The notes below the pieces were generated by a model. The model was not told where the DNA came from. It saw nothing but the letters and a program-made list of their open reading frames with translations, and searched no databases. A DNA stretch of 64,000 bases from positions 40,132,299-40,196,298 of the forward strand of contig OY992539.1 in assembly GCA_963921195.1 (NCBI GenBank), given 5' to 3'. The DNA comes from Pegoplata infirma (lineage: Eukaryota; Arthropoda; Insecta; Diptera; Anthomyiidae). Position numbers and translations under genes: made by a program. This document shows positions 45,961 through 58,493 of this stretch, one piece after another; positions within the stretch are counted from its first letter, which is position 1; every line of letters begins with the position of its first letter.

Positions 45961-46978
45961 TTTCAGAAAATTAAAAGAGTAATTCTTACATTAATTTTAA
46001 TAAGTCGTTAGCTTTTATAGTCAAACTGAGGTGGTGTCCTGCGTCAGTTTTAAATTTAGACACCAGCCTAAAAACATCATGTTTAAAAAAAATATTTATG
46101 CTCAAAAACAATTTTTATTAAAAAAATTTAACCTCAAAAATAAACCATTTCTATTCAAAAATTTTATAAATCTTTTATCGTTTAAAATTCTGGGAATTTC
46201 TTTTCAGAAAGAAAAATAAACTTAGTTTTGGAGTTAGCATCTAAATTTTTTTTTGGTCTCAATATCTAAAAATATTTTTATTTTTGGAAAAAAAAAGTTT
46301 CAGAATCTCAACCTTTTATAGGAAAAAATTAGCAAAATTAGCATTTACTATGGAATTACCACATATACAACTGTGTATGTTAAATTAAATCAAATCATAC
46401 TCTTCCTAGGGCTTTACGTTATTAACTAATTCTATATTCAAATTGTTTTATTTTTTAGTTTAAACACAAAATACATACATATATATTGTTTTAGAATTTA
46501 GCCTAAGAGTATGTACATTATTTTCGTTTAGATTTCTAAATAATTAGCTACGGTCAATAGCATGTCCTTGATAACAAAAAAAAAAAATATGGCTAGAAAT
46601 GTTTTTTTGAACAATCACTAAATCATACCACAAAACACACACATTGTGTAGCAGCATTCAATCATTATTGAATAAAAAAATAATATATAAATAAAATATG
46701 TCTGAATCTCATAAGAATTTTTTAAATGAAAAAAATTAAAAAACTTGCTACAACATTAAAAAGCTAGATTTTTAATAACAATTTTAATTATTCCACTAAA
46801 ATTGCTAAATAAAGTTCTTTGTCAAGCTTTCAGAGTAGCAAGGTCGTTGGCAAACGATTACGACTACTACATAATTACGTAGATTTTCAAATCTATCTTT
46901 AGCCAGTTATAAATACAAAATTAAACCGGGTTGAGTATTATTATAGCTGTCTTAAATTAATTAATATATGTATGTATA
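45961..46978. other. Low-information AT-rich stretch
   Basis: 46040-46085 (TTTAGACACCAGCCTAAAAA) matches the blocks at 11512, 12740 and 52290. The remainder shows no gene, RNA or repeat that I can name. Confidence 0.4.
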
Positions 46979-49110
46979 CTAAGGTGGATTTTATTTAGCT
47001 TTTTTAGATTTTCCAAGATCGGTGCTTATTTTTGTGTGAGGTTAGAATATTTTTTTTTTGTACAAAATCAAGAGCTCGATCGGTTAAAAACTACCGCATG
47101 CCCATTAAAATTTGTGAGAACGTATTTGTTGCGAAATTATAAGAAAAAAATAATGTGCTCGATTCTGAAATACGATTTCACCATTCACCTTATTTTTAAA
47201 AATTTAATATCCTTTCAAATACCAAGATTTTAATTTTTTTTCTTGTAACAATTAAAGATCTACACCATTTACAGATGTAATTCGTAAAAGATCAATTGTA
47301 ATTCGAAGATTCTACACCATTTACAGATGTAATTCGAAAAAGATCAATTGTAATTCGAAGATTCTATTTGTAATTCGAAGATTCTATTTGTAATTCGAAG
47401 ATTCCATTTGTAATTCGAAGATTCCATTTGTAATTCGAATACTCCAATTGTAATTCGAAGATTCCATTTGTAATTCGAAGATTCCAATTGTAATTCGTAA
47501 AAGATCAATTGTAATTCGTAAAAGATCAATTGAAATTCGTAAAAGACCACTTGTAATTCGTAAAAGATCAATTGTAATTCGAAAAAGATCAATTGTAATT
47601 CGTAAAAGATCAATTGTAATTCGAAAAAGATCAATTGTAATTCGTAAAAGATCAATTGTAATTCGTAAAAGATCAATTGTAATTCGAAGATTCCATTTGT
47701 AATTCGTAAAAGATCAATTGTAATTCGTAAAAGATCAATTGTAATTCGAAAAAGATCAATTGTAATTCGAAAAAGATCAATTGTAATTCGAAAAAGATCA
47801 ATTGTAATTCGTAAAAGATCAATTGTAATTCGTAAAAGATCAATTGTAATTCGTAAAAGATCAATTGAAATTCGAAAAAGATCAATTACAATTCGTAAAA
47901 GATCAATTGTAATTCGAAAAAGATCAATTGTAATTCGTAAAAGATCAATTGTAATTCGAAAAAGATCAATTGTAATTCGTAAAAGATCAATTGTAATTCG
48001 TAAAAGATCAATTGTAAATAGAATCTTCGAATTACAATTGATCTTTTCGAATTACATCTGTAAATGGTGTACTTGTAATTCGAAGATTCCATTTGTAATT
48101 TGAAGATTCCATTTGTAATTCGGAAATTCCATTTGTAATTCGAAGATTATACTTGTAATTCGAAGATTCTATTTGTAATTCGAAGATTCCATTTGTAATT
48201 CGAAGATTCCAATTGTAATCCGAAAAATATCAACTGAATTTTAGTTGATATTTTACGAATTACAATTGGAATTTTCGAATTACAAATGGAATCTTCGAAT
48301 TACAATTGGAATCTTCGAATTACAATTGGAGTATTCGAATTACAAATGGAATCTTCAAATTACAAATGGAATCTTCGAATAACAAATGGAATCTTCGAAT
48401 TACAAGTAGAATCTTCGTATTACAATTGATCTTTTACGAATTACATGTGTAAATGGTGTAGTTTATATCTTTAATAATTACAAGAACAAAATTAAAAACC
48501 TTAAAATTCGAAAGAATATCAATTTTTTTAAATTAAAATTAGGTGAATGGTGAAATCGTATTCCAGAATCGAGCACAATGTTTCTAGCGATACATCATAT
48601 TTGTTAATTTTGATTCTCTGAGAATATAAAAAAAAAATCGGTTTTCGAGATATCGCTCTTTGAAATTTGTAAAAAATTACGGACTTTTGCTGCGTTTAAG
48701 ATTTTTTTTTAAATATCAGAATTATTTCACTTGACCGTTTCATAGAACTTGAGACGAACTTTCATTTAAACTTAATTTAAGCCAATTCCGATAATTGCAA
48801 ACTTCTTCTTTAGATCGATTTTAATTAAAACTTAAATTAAAGTTCTTCTCAAGCTCTATGAAAGAAAAGAAATTTTAAGATTTTTTTTTAAATATTCTTG
48901 AACGTAGGAAAAAACCGCCATTTTTACAAATTTCGAATAGTGATATCTCAAAAACCGTTCGACCGACTTTATTTTTTTTTTAAGTCAGGGCTCAGTGAAT
49001 CAAAATTAACATATTCTTTTTTTCTTAGCATTTTGCACAAATTGCGTTCTCACAAATTTCAATGGGCAATTGTCAACCGCAAAATAAGGTTCTCCCTAAT
49101 GTATACACAT
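46979..49110. mobile_element. AAGGTGGA foldback enclosing the satellite element
   Basis: Left AAGGTGGATTTTATTTAGC, AGAGCTCGATCGGTTAAAAA, and right TTGCGTTCTCACAAATTTCA, ATGGGCAATTGTCAACCG. Inner arms at 47140-47230 and 48540-48590 (GAATGGTGAAATCGTATTCC) also pair. The centre is the 47262-48465 satellite element. Confidence 0.6.
47262..48465. mobile_element. Foldback-like element with 20/21-bp tandem-repeat arms
   Basis: Ends TACACCATTTACAGATGTAA and (reverse) TACACCATTTACACATGTAA. The arms consist of tandem units: TTGTAATTCGTAAAAGATCA (21-bp spacing) and TTGTAATTCGAAGATTCCAT (20-bp spacing). Orientation flips near 48013, 48060 and 48240, and an extra internal end (GTAAATGGTGTA) occurs at 48059-48071. 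This arrangement is like Drosophila FB elements, whose long inverted repeats are made of short tandem units. Confidence 0.75.
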
Positions 49111-49800
49111 TGTTTATCCAAAATCATGCAATTGTTTAATTTTTTTTTCAATTAAACATGCAGACAAACAAATCTACAATACAATTTGTTTTACTCGTTC
49201 TTAAACATGACAACAGCAACAATAAATAATAATTGCTAAATTCAGAAAAAGAACAATACATTTTATTGTTCTGTATCTAAAAATATAAAGAAAATAGCAA
49301 AAGGAATTGTTTTTGACAGCATTAAAGGTCAAACACGATAATTTACAATTTTTAATGATTTATCAAAGGAAAAAGATGATTTATAATTTATTTAATTAAT
49401 TTTTATATCATACCCTACATCAGGTTTTGTTAAATGTTCATAAAAGATTAGATTTAAAAAAATAACCGGCCATACTTTAAATGATAACAATGTTTTCATC
49501 ACCACTTTGCGCGTACAAAAAGAGTTAAACACATTTTAAAGAAATTTTAAAATCAAAACAAAAGACTTAAGCAACAAACTTGTTTTAATTTTCTTTATTA
49601 GTTTTTTGCATGCTTTTAAGGTCGAGTTTTTGGGATGTGGATTAAGTGTAAACTAAGTTTAACGTTGTGTGAATCTCGGAAGCAGCCGGCGAATTGTTTT
49701 TTGTTTTGTGTTATTTTAATAAAGACCAACATTTAAAGCAAAAAATGTTTTGCTGTATAAATGATTTTCTTTTCAAAGAAAATGATTTCTAGAAAAGATA
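49111..49800. other. AT-rich stretch without recognisable features
   Basis: No open frame above chance, no terminal repeats and no match to other parts of the window that I could see. Confidence 0.4.
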
Positions 49801-50688
49801 ACCCTGTATTAATTTGTCATTCCATGCAAAACGCATTGAAATATCGGTCGAGGACCCCATTACGTTTATATATTATTGATCCGTAAAGGTTTCTAAGACA
49901 TTCTAGTGATATCCGTCTATCTGTTTGTCTGTGTTTGTCGACAAAAAAGTTTTTGATGAAAAAATATATTGGTTAAAAAAAATTTATTGATGAAAAAAAA
50001 AAAATATAGATAAAAAAAAAATATTGATGAAAAAAAAATATTGATGAAAAGAAAATATTGATGAAAAAAAAAATACTGAAAAAAAAATATTGATAAAAAA
50101 ACAAAATATTGATGGAAAAAAAATATTGATGGAAAAAAATATTGATAAAAAAATATTGATGAAAAAAAAATATTGATGAAAAAAAAAATATTGATGAACA
50201 AAAAAGTACTGATGAAAAAAAATATTGATGAAAAACAAAATATTGATGAAAAAAATATTTATGAAAAAAAAATATTTATGAAAAAAAAAATATTTATGAA
50301 AAAAAAAATACTGATGAAAAAAAATATTGATGAAAAACAAAATATTGATGAAAAAAAATATTTATGAAAAAAAATACTGATGAAAAAAAAAATACTGATG
50401 AAAAAAAAAATACTGATGAAAAAAAAAAAAAAATACTGAAGAAAAAAAATATTGATAAAAAACAAAATATTGATGGAAAAAAAATATTGATAAAAAAATA
50501 TTGATGAAAAAAAAAATTTGATTAAAAACAAAATATTGACGAAAAAAAAAAAATATGGATGAAAAAAAAAAATTATGAAAAAAAAAAATTTTGATGAAAA
50601 AAATATTGATGAAAAAAATTTTTATGAAAAAAAAATATTGATGAAAAAAAAAAAAAAAAATTATGAAAAAAAATATTGATGAAAAAAA
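49800..50688 (+). repeat. ATTGATGAAAAAAAAT array with dispersed-repeat head
   Basis: 49806-49945 (ATTTGTCATTCCATGCAAAA, CTAAGACATTCTAGTGATAT, CTGTTTGTCTGTG) is the same head that interrupts the array at 44 kb. It is followed by about 45 units of the 16-bp repeat up to 50688. Confidence 0.88.
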
Positions 50689-51872
50689 AACAAGTAGGAA
50701 AATTATAGTCGGTCAAGACCGACCATATAATACCCTACACCAGAGTTTCCCGGAAAATGGGTCCCAAGTTCAAACATGGTCTCCCGTGTAAAAAAATAAG
50801 TGGATCAATACATATCTCTTTTGATCAAAACATATATGGGTCATATCTAAATGGATATAATCAGACCTACTCCATATATACTCATATCTGCTTCAGATAT
50901 GTTTTGATCCGTAAATTGAGTCTATCTGGCATATATGACATATATGATCAGACATTTTCAGATATGTTCATATATGTAAAATTGTCAGATAGACTCAATT
51001 TACGGATCAAAACATATCTGAAGCAGATATGAATATATATGGAGTAGATCTGATTATATATATTTAGATATGATCCATATATGTTTTTATCAAAAGAGAT
51101 ATGTTTTGATCCAATTATTTTTTTACACGGGCTGATTAGATCTATATTTTGTCAAATCTTTTAAAAGTGTAAAAAGCACTCACTAATCAAATTTGAGTGG
51201 AATAGGCTTCTTTTTGTTGACAATAAATCGCTTCAACTGAATAACAGGCGAAATTTCCACATGGGACCTAAGTTCAAAAATGGTCCGATGATAATCAGAT
51301 TTGATAAGGTTATTAAAGTACGCCTTTAACATACACAAACAGAATTTTAATTAAATATTTTCTATTTTCATGAAATTTGAGAGATTTATGTGAAAATCGG
51401 GAAGGTGGTTTGTATGGGGTCTACAAGAACTGGTCCGATTTCTTTAAAATTCGGAATGGTGATTTGTGTCGATAAAACATGATTACCTGCCAAATTTCGA
51501 AAGGATACCTATTAAAATGCGGCTATTAGAGTCATTTGAGCCAAAACTAAAGAGGACCTTTGTATGGGGCTAGGTCTAAATATGGACCGATTTTTTTCCA
51601 ATTTCAATCGGCTTTGTCCTTGGGCCAAAAGAGGCTTAAGTTTCAAATTTCAAGTCAATTGATTAAGAATTGCGACCTGTATCGTGTTTACACCGTTCAC
51701 ATGGACAGACGGACGGATGGATGGACAGACGGAAATCGCTAAATCGACTCAAAAAGTGATTCTAACTCGATCGGTATACTTAATAGTGGGTCTAGGACCA
51801 ATATTTCGGTTAGTTACAAACATCAGCACAAACTCATTATACCCTGTACCACAGTGTGGTGCAGGGTATAAA
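50689..51872 (-). repeat. Dispersed TATACCC repeat, full copy 9
   Basis: AACAAGTAGGAAAATTATAG to CAGTGTGGTGCAGGGTATAA. It includes ACAGACGGACGGATGGATGG and is split by the hairpin at 50783-51131. Confidence 0.75.
50783..51131. mobile_element. 349-bp near-perfect hairpin MITE (CCCGTGTAAAAAA ends)
   Basis: Left CCCGTGTAAAAAAATAAGTG and right ATTATTTTTTTACACGGG; the arms pair almost throughout via TCTGCTTCAGATATGTTTTG and TTGAGTCTATCTG. Comparison with 63020-63050 shows the parent sequence without it; CT is found on both sides. No ORF. Confidence 0.8.
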
Positions 51873-52160
51873 TATTGATCAAAAAAAATACTGATGAAAA
51901 AAAATATTGATGAAAAACAAAATATTGATGAAAAAAAAAGTTCTGATGAAAAAAAATATTGATGAAAAACAAAATTCATAAAAAAAAAAATATTGATGAA
52001 AAACAAAATATTGATGAAAAAAAAATTTGTGAAAAAAAAAAATTTGATGAAAAAAATATTGATGAAAAAAATATTGACGAAAAAAATATATTGATGAAAA
52101 AATATTAATGAAAAAAATATTGATGAAAAATATTAATTAAAAAAAGTATTGATGAAAAAT
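51873..52160 (+). repeat. Third ATTGATGAAAAAAAAT array
   Basis: About 17 units. It is followed by TTGGTGAATATTTTTTTTAT and TCACCACGAGGTAAATAATT, a mutated version of the module at 45.69 kb. Confidence 0.85.
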
Positions 52161-52689
52161 AATCATCTGAATATTGGTGAATATTTTTTTTATTCACCAC
52201 GAGGTAAATAATTTTCAAGTTACAAACCCAAGTCACTACACAGAGAAAACAGTTTAATTGTGCCAGCCGAATTTAGAGCCAACTGCATGGTAGATAATTT
52301 AGACACCAGCCGAAAAACATTATCATGTTAATTAAGCTGTTCACCCAAAATTTGGTTAACAAACTTGATAATGAGATTAAATAAAAACATTTTGAAATGA
52401 TAATCGATTAAAAAGTTCATATGAACTTTTTCATTTTTTACACTGTGCTACAAATTTGAGGTAATGGTGTGCATCTTGAATGAGACAAAAAAATGAAACC
52501 AGACTACCAGTTGACAAAAAACACCTAATGCTGTGAAACTATGCCCAATTTATTTTTTATGCTATATTAGAGTGGCATTATTTTTTAACTTCTGATGTTT
52601 CCAAGTTTCGAGCAAATTTTTATTCTACCAAAGTTGCCAACGTCCTCGAGCCATCCTCAGTGAGTTTAAAGTTTGTGTGGCTATCAATT
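52161..52689. repeat. Mixed repeat remnants
   Basis: 52290-52330 has TTTAGACACCAGCCGAAAAA (shared with 46.05 kb). 52630-52662 has GTTGCCAACGTCCTCGAGCC, shared with 18.69 kb. No gene seen. Confidence 0.5.
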
Positions 52690-53000
52690 TTTTTTCTTTG
52701 TTTTTGGCCAAAGTACACATCGCTTATTTACTACTATGGTGTCATAACCACGGTACATGAGTAGTAGGTTCACAGAGTTGCATTTGATGTGTGTAAGTAT
52801 TAGTAAGAGCACACGGTGTAACTTTTGACGTTTCATACAAAACGTAAACAAACAACATAAATACATACACAAAAGCTCACACGTACAGGCACACATACAC
52901 TAGGCAGCGATGATAATTCTGTACTAAAAACCATACTACTATATTGGAAAGTACGCAATTAGCATCATTGTTTGCATACTAGTCTGTACTGTGGTCATAA
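52690..53000 (-). repeat. Inverted copy of the 9330-9665 repeat
   Basis: GACGTTTCATACAAAACGTA, GCTCACACGTACAGGCACAC and TTTGCATACTAGTCTGTACT match the complement of 9405-9660. Confidence 0.65.
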
Positions 53001-53034
53001 CTCAAAATATTTGTTTTTGGAGAAAACACGTTTA

Positions 53035-53580
53035 CAATTGAAAATGGGTTAGTCGGCCATCCAAGTCCAAATATGAGCCGATTGGATCTTTATTTGATCA
53101 GATATTTTATTAGTGTAGAAATTACACGCAAAACCAAATTTGTGTGAAATCGGCATATATTTGTTGAAAATAGATTAATTTAATTCGGTTATTTAATACC
53201 CTATTCACACTTACAGTTTTACACCGTTTTTAGCAATTATTTTTAGCATTTTCTGTCAATATACTGTAATAGAATAAAGAAAGTGCTAAAAATATTGCTG
53301 CTAAAAACGATTTAAAACTGTACGTGTGAATAGGGTATAAGTCATTTAAGTTAAACTTTGAGTCAAGAGATGCTGAAATTTAAAACTTCAGACAAATCTA
53401 TTATAAATTGGGATATGTATCGTGCGCACAACGTTTGCAGGGATAGACAGATGGTCGGACAACGCTTAATCGACTATAAAATTGATTTTGAGTCTTTCGG
53501 TATAGGACCTATAATACAGGACCAGTATAAAGTGTAGTTACAAACACAAGCACTAATCATGAGCAGATTAGTGCGTGATT
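53035..53580 (-). repeat. Decayed dispersed TATACCC repeat with nested hairpin
   Basis: TTAGTCGGCCATCCAAGTCC ... GATAGACAGATGGTCGGAC. At 53199-53338 a 140-bp hairpin (TACCCTATTCACACTTACAG paired with CTGTACGTGTGAATAGGGTA) is inserted. 53581-53937 shows nothing I can name. Confidence 0.6.
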
Positions 53581-54519
53581 CACGTGAAAAGAGTTAGACT
53601 GCTTAAGTTCAACAGACTATATTTTTCTTTGTGTTTTCGATGTAATACTGTTTACATTGTCTATTTTCTCCCTGTTTCTGTAAATCGAACATGTCCAACG
53701 ACTGAAGAATTTTCCCGTATAATAACAAAATATTTTTAAAATTTTTGTTTGTGTTCAGAAACTGGGGGTTATTCACAATAACGTTTATTTTTAAATATTT
53801 TATATTTTTTGTAAACAATTAGTTTGCAGTTAACCATACTTCCATGTAATAACTATTTAACAAGGCCATGATCGCCACTGTTTTTAACTGTTGTATACTA
53901 TTGTAAAAAAAAAAATTATTGTAACTAGAACATATTACACCCAAAAAAATAACTAGTGTTAAACAGTCTAATGTGACTTAGGTAAATTTTTTTTATATTG
54001 AGTTCAAGAAATTGCTCAAGTTTTGACTAAATTGTATGTGACATTTATTTTGTAAAATAGCATTGTATACAATATCAAATTTAACCTACACAAACTTGAA
54101 TCTTTTACCTAAGTTTTTTTTATAAATATAAATAAATTTAATTCAATAAAGTCGACAAATTAATGCCACATTGTAAGCAACATATTGACAACACATTGTC
54201 TTTAATTTTTTATAAAAAACATGAGGAGGTAATTTTTTTCATTAATTAAAATGGTAAGCAAAACGAATGTGTTTATATACTTGCTAAACGTATATTAACC
54301 AAAATATTAACTTTCAGTTGCAGACGGTGGTGGTTTATCAGAATATTTGCGGCATCCGCCACACACTTTAAATCGGAACTTTTAGCCAGTTTACATTTTA
54401 AGGAACGGGATACAAAACAAATTTAAGAGAACCCAATCATGCCTCAAGTGTTTCAGCCGAGGTAAAAGTTTAATATATAAAAAACAATTAAAAAACCCTA
54501 GACCTTGGTCTTACAATCT

Positions 54520-57500
54520 GGTACATTCTATAGAAAAATTGTCTCAGAAAATTGTTCTAAAGAAAAATTGTCTTAGAATCTGAGATTTTTTCTATAGAAA
54601 AATTGTCTCAGAACCTGAGCCTTTTTTGTAGAAAAATTTTTGCAGAATTTAAAATTTGTTCTGTAGAAAAATTGTCTGAGAATCTGAGATTTTTTCTATA
54701 AAATTTTTTTTCAGAATTTGAAACTTTTATAGAAAAATTGTCTCAAAATGCAAGACTTTTTCTATTGAAAAAATGTCTCAGAATTCGAGAATTTTTCTAT
54801 AGAAAAAATTTCACAAAATTATAGAATTTTTGAACAAGTGTCAAAGAATCTGACAATTTTTCTATCGAAAAATTATCTTAGGATTTGAAACTTTTTTCTA
54901 TAGAAAAAAAAAACGTCTCAGAAACTTAAAAATTTTCTATAGAAAAAATGGACGGAGTCTGAACATTTTTCTATAAAAAATTTTCACAAAACATTTCAAA
55001 ATTTCTCAAAAACAATTGTTCTATAGAAAATTTCTCAGACAATTCTATAGAAAATTTCTCAGACAATTTTCTATAGAAAGTTTCCCAAAAACAATTGTTC
55101 TATAGAAAATTTCTCAGACAATTTTTCTCTAGAAAATTTCCCAGAAAAAATTTCTCAAGGAAAATTTGTCTATAGAAAATTTCACAAAGACACTTTTTCT
55201 ATAAAAAATTTGTCAAAGTCAATTCTTCTATAGAAAATAACTCTAAGGACAAGTTTTCTATAAAAAAAAATTTCTGAAAGACAATTTTTCTTTAGAAAAT
55301 TTTTTGAAAGACAATTTTTCTATAGAAATTTTTTCAAGCTATTTTTCCATAGAAAATATCACTAAAAGCAATTTTTTTATAAAAAATTTCTCAAAGACAA
55401 TTTTTCTATAAAAAATTTCTCCTACAATTTTTCTATAGAAAATATCTATAAAGACAACTTTCTAAAGAAAAATTGTTTTTGCAAAATTTTTTAAAGAGTA
55501 ATTTTCTATAGAAAAATTGTCTTTGAAAAAGTTTCTATAGAAATATTGGCCCTTACCACAAGAAAACAAAAAGTCTATTTTAACAAAAAGTTTTATTTTA
55601 AATTTCAAATTTTCAATACATTTTTTGAAAGTCGATTTTAAAAACAAAAACAATTAGTATGGAAATAAAATTAAAAGCTCATTTTAAATTTATTTTATTT
55701 TCTTGTGGTAAAGCTGATTGTCTTTCAAAAATTTTCTATACAAGAATTGCCTTTCAGAAATTTTCTATAAAAAAATTGTATTTGAAAAATTTTCTAAAGA
55801 AAAATTGTCTTTGAGAAAGTTTTTATAGAAAAATTGTCTTCAAGAAATTTTCTATTGAAGAATAATCTTTAAGAAATTTTCAGTAAAAAAATTGTCTTTG
55901 TGAAAGTTTCTATAGAAAAATTGTATTTAAAAAATTTTCTATAGAAGTATTGCCTTTCAGAAAATTTCTATAGAAAAATTGTCTTTCAGAAATTTTCTAA
56001 AGAAGAATTGTATTTCTATAGAAAAATTGACTTTCAGAAATTTTCTGTAGAAACATTTTCTGTCAGAAATTTTCTATAGAAGAATTGTCTTTCAGAATTT
56101 TTCTATAGAAGAATTTTCTTTGAGAAATTTTCTATAGAAAAATATTCTCTCAGAAAAATTGTCATTGAGAAATTTTCTACAGAATAATTGTCTTTGAGAA
56201 TTTTTCTATGGAAAATTGTCTTTCAAAAATTTTTTAAAGAAAAATTTCCCTCAGAAATTTTCTATAGAAAAATTGTCTTTGAGAAATTTTCTATAGAATA
56301 ATTGTCTTTGAGAACTTTTCTATGGAAAATTGTCTTTCAAAAATTTTCTATAAAAAAAAATTCTCTCAGAAATTTTCTAAAGAAAAATTGTCTTTGAGAA
56401 ATTTTCTATAGAATAATTGTCTTTGAAAATTTTTCTATGGGAAAATTCTATAGAAAAATTGTCTTTGAGAAATTTTCTGTAGAATAATTAACTTTGAGAA
56501 TTTTTCTATGGAAAGTTGTCTTTCAGAACTTTTCTATAGAAAAATTGTGTTCGAGAAAGTTTCCATAGAAAGATTTTCTTTCAGAAATTTTCTTTAGAAA
56601 ACCTGTCTTTCAAAAATTTTATATAGAAAAATTGTGTTCGGGAAAGTTTCCATAGAAAGATTGTCTTTAAAAAAGTTCCTGTAGAAAAATTCTCTTTGAG
56701 ACCTATTCTATAGGAAAATTGTTTTTGAGAAATTTTCTATAGAAAACCTGTCTTTCAGAAATTTTTTATAGAAAAATTATCTGTTAGAAATTTTCTATAA
56801 AAAATCTCTCATTTAGAAATTTTCTAAAGAAAAATTGTCTTTGAGAAATTTTATATAGAAAATTTTTCTTCCAAAAATTTTCTATAGAAAAATTGTCTTT
56901 CAGAAATTTTCTATAGAAGAATTGTCTTTAAAAAAGATTCTGTAGAAAAATTGTCTTTGAAAAATATTCTATAGAAAAATTGTCTTTGAGAAATTTTCTA
57001 TAAAAAAATTGCCTTTCAGAAATTTTCTATGGAAAAATTATATTTGTTAAATTTTCTATAGAAAAATTATCTTTAAAAAATTTTCTATTAAAGAATTGTC
57101 TTTGAGAAATTTTCTATTAAAGAATTATCTTTGAGAAATTTTCTATAGAAAAATTGTATTTGAGAAATTTTCTAAAAAAAAATTTGATATAAAAAAAAAT
57201 TATCTTTCAGAAATTTTCTATAGAAAAATATTCTTCCAGAAATTTTCTATCGAAAAATATTCTTCCAGAAATTTTCTATCGAAAAATTATCTTTTAGAAA
57301 TTTTCTATAGAAGTATTGTCGTTTAGAAAGTTTCTATAGAAAAATTGTCTTTCAGAAATTTTCTATAGAAGAATTGTCTTTGAGAAAATTTCTATAAAAA
57401 AATTGTCTTTAAGAAATTTTCTATAGAAGAATTGTCTTTCAGAAATTTTCTGTAGAAAAATTGTCTCTCAGAAATTTTCTATAAAAAAATTGTCTTTGAG

Positions 57501-57950
57501 AAATTTTCTATAGAAAAATTGTCTTTGAGACAGTTTCTATTAAAGAATTGTCTTTGAGAAACTTTCTATAGAAAAATTGTCTTTGAGAAAATTTCTATAA
57601 AAAAATTGTCTTTAAGAAATTTTCTATAGAAGAATTGTCTTTCAGAAATTTTCTGTAGAAAAATTGTCTCTCAGAAATTTTTTATAAAAAAATTGTCTTT
57701 GAGAAATTTTCTATAGAAAAATTGTCTTTGAGACAGTTTCTATAGAAGAATTGTCTTTGAGAAATTTTCTATAGAAAAATTGCCTGTTAGAAATTTTCTA
57801 TAGAAAACCTGTCTTTTAGAAACTTTTTATAGAAAGATTGTCTATTAGAAATGTTCTATAGAAAATCTCTCTTTTAGAAATTTTATATAGAAAAATTGCC
57901 TTTGAGAAAGTTTCTATAGAAAATTTTTCTTCCTGAAATTTACGATTATG
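54520..57950. repeat. 29-bp minisatellite with TTTTCTATAGAAAA core
   Basis: More than 100 imperfect units of AAATTTTCTATAGAAAAATT plus GTCTTTGAG. The core is self-complementary, the flank TTGTCTTTGAGA is not, and the latter shows inversion: 55000-55460 reads in reverse and 55490-57950 forward. The first 450 bp have a longer, about 35-bp, unit with TCTCAGAATCTGAGA. Related arrays are at 60500-61060 and 61690-62160. Confidence 0.88.
55553..55712. mobile_element. 160-bp MITE with TTACCACAAGAAAA ends
   Basis: The ends TTACCACAAGAAAA and TTTTCTTGTGGTAA are exact inverted copies. The interior lacks the CTATAG units, so it is an insertion in the 29-bp array. Confidence 0.7.
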
Positions 57951-58493
57951 TTGAAGGCAAGTCTTTAAATCAAAAGTATGTATTTTAGCTTATTATAGCT
58001 TATTAATATTTATATTTTATTATAAAAATGTCCTTTTTATTAAAAAAAATTATTAAAAATAAATCTAATTAAAATTTATAATATTGAGCATTTTGTATGG
58101 AAGGGGATATATATAAAATTATTAAATCAACCTAAAAAAATACGTCATTTAACCAATCAAACTGTACCATTTATTTAAATATATTGGCTAAATAAACAAA
58201 ACTAAATTTGAAATAATGCTTAGTTGCATTTTGTAAGTTTACCTAAGTTGTTTCGGCTAATAAGCAAAGAAACTTTTCAAGTTGGATTCCTGCGAAAAAA
58301 CTTAGGTAAATTGTACCCTAAAATTTTATAATTCCACAATTGTTTTTTTTTGGGTGTAGTTTAATTAAGTCAGTTGACCCATATTCGGCCGGTACTTGAA
58401 ACAATGCATTTTGTTTTCCAAAAACTTTGGGGAAGTGTGTATTTGCGATTTATTACCCTTTGACTACAGTGTACAATAGGGTGGAGAAAATTT

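Larger units (their letters stand above)
53938..58356. mobile_element. 4.4-kb CACCC-ended element with TA duplication
   Basis: TA|CACCCAAAAAAATAACTAG on the left and ATTGTTTTTTTTTGGGTG|TA on the right. The interior has a splice-like stretch at 54250-54462 without a usable ORF, and the 29-bp array. CTTAGGTAAA occurs in direct orientation near both ends. No transposase is seen. Confidence 0.7.

Noticed and set aside
47344..48092. Open frames reading repeated 'LIFYELQ'
   Set aside because: The repeat comes from a 21-bp DNA satellite that happens to lack stops in one frame; units switch between variants and orientation.
43985..52160. Long Phe/Ile-rich open frames over the GATGAAAA arrays
   Set aside because: They are translations of a 16-bp A/T repeat with no start context, domain or codon bias.
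54250..54462. Possible exon pair (ATG-GTAAGC donor, TTTCAG acceptor, GAG-GTAAAA donor)
   Set aside because: The segment after the acceptor has stops in all three frames, and no family was recognised; a THAP-like resemblance was too weak.
54520..57950. CRISPR-like array of 29-bp repeats
   Set aside because: No spacers; the units simply abut and vary gradually as in a minisatellite.
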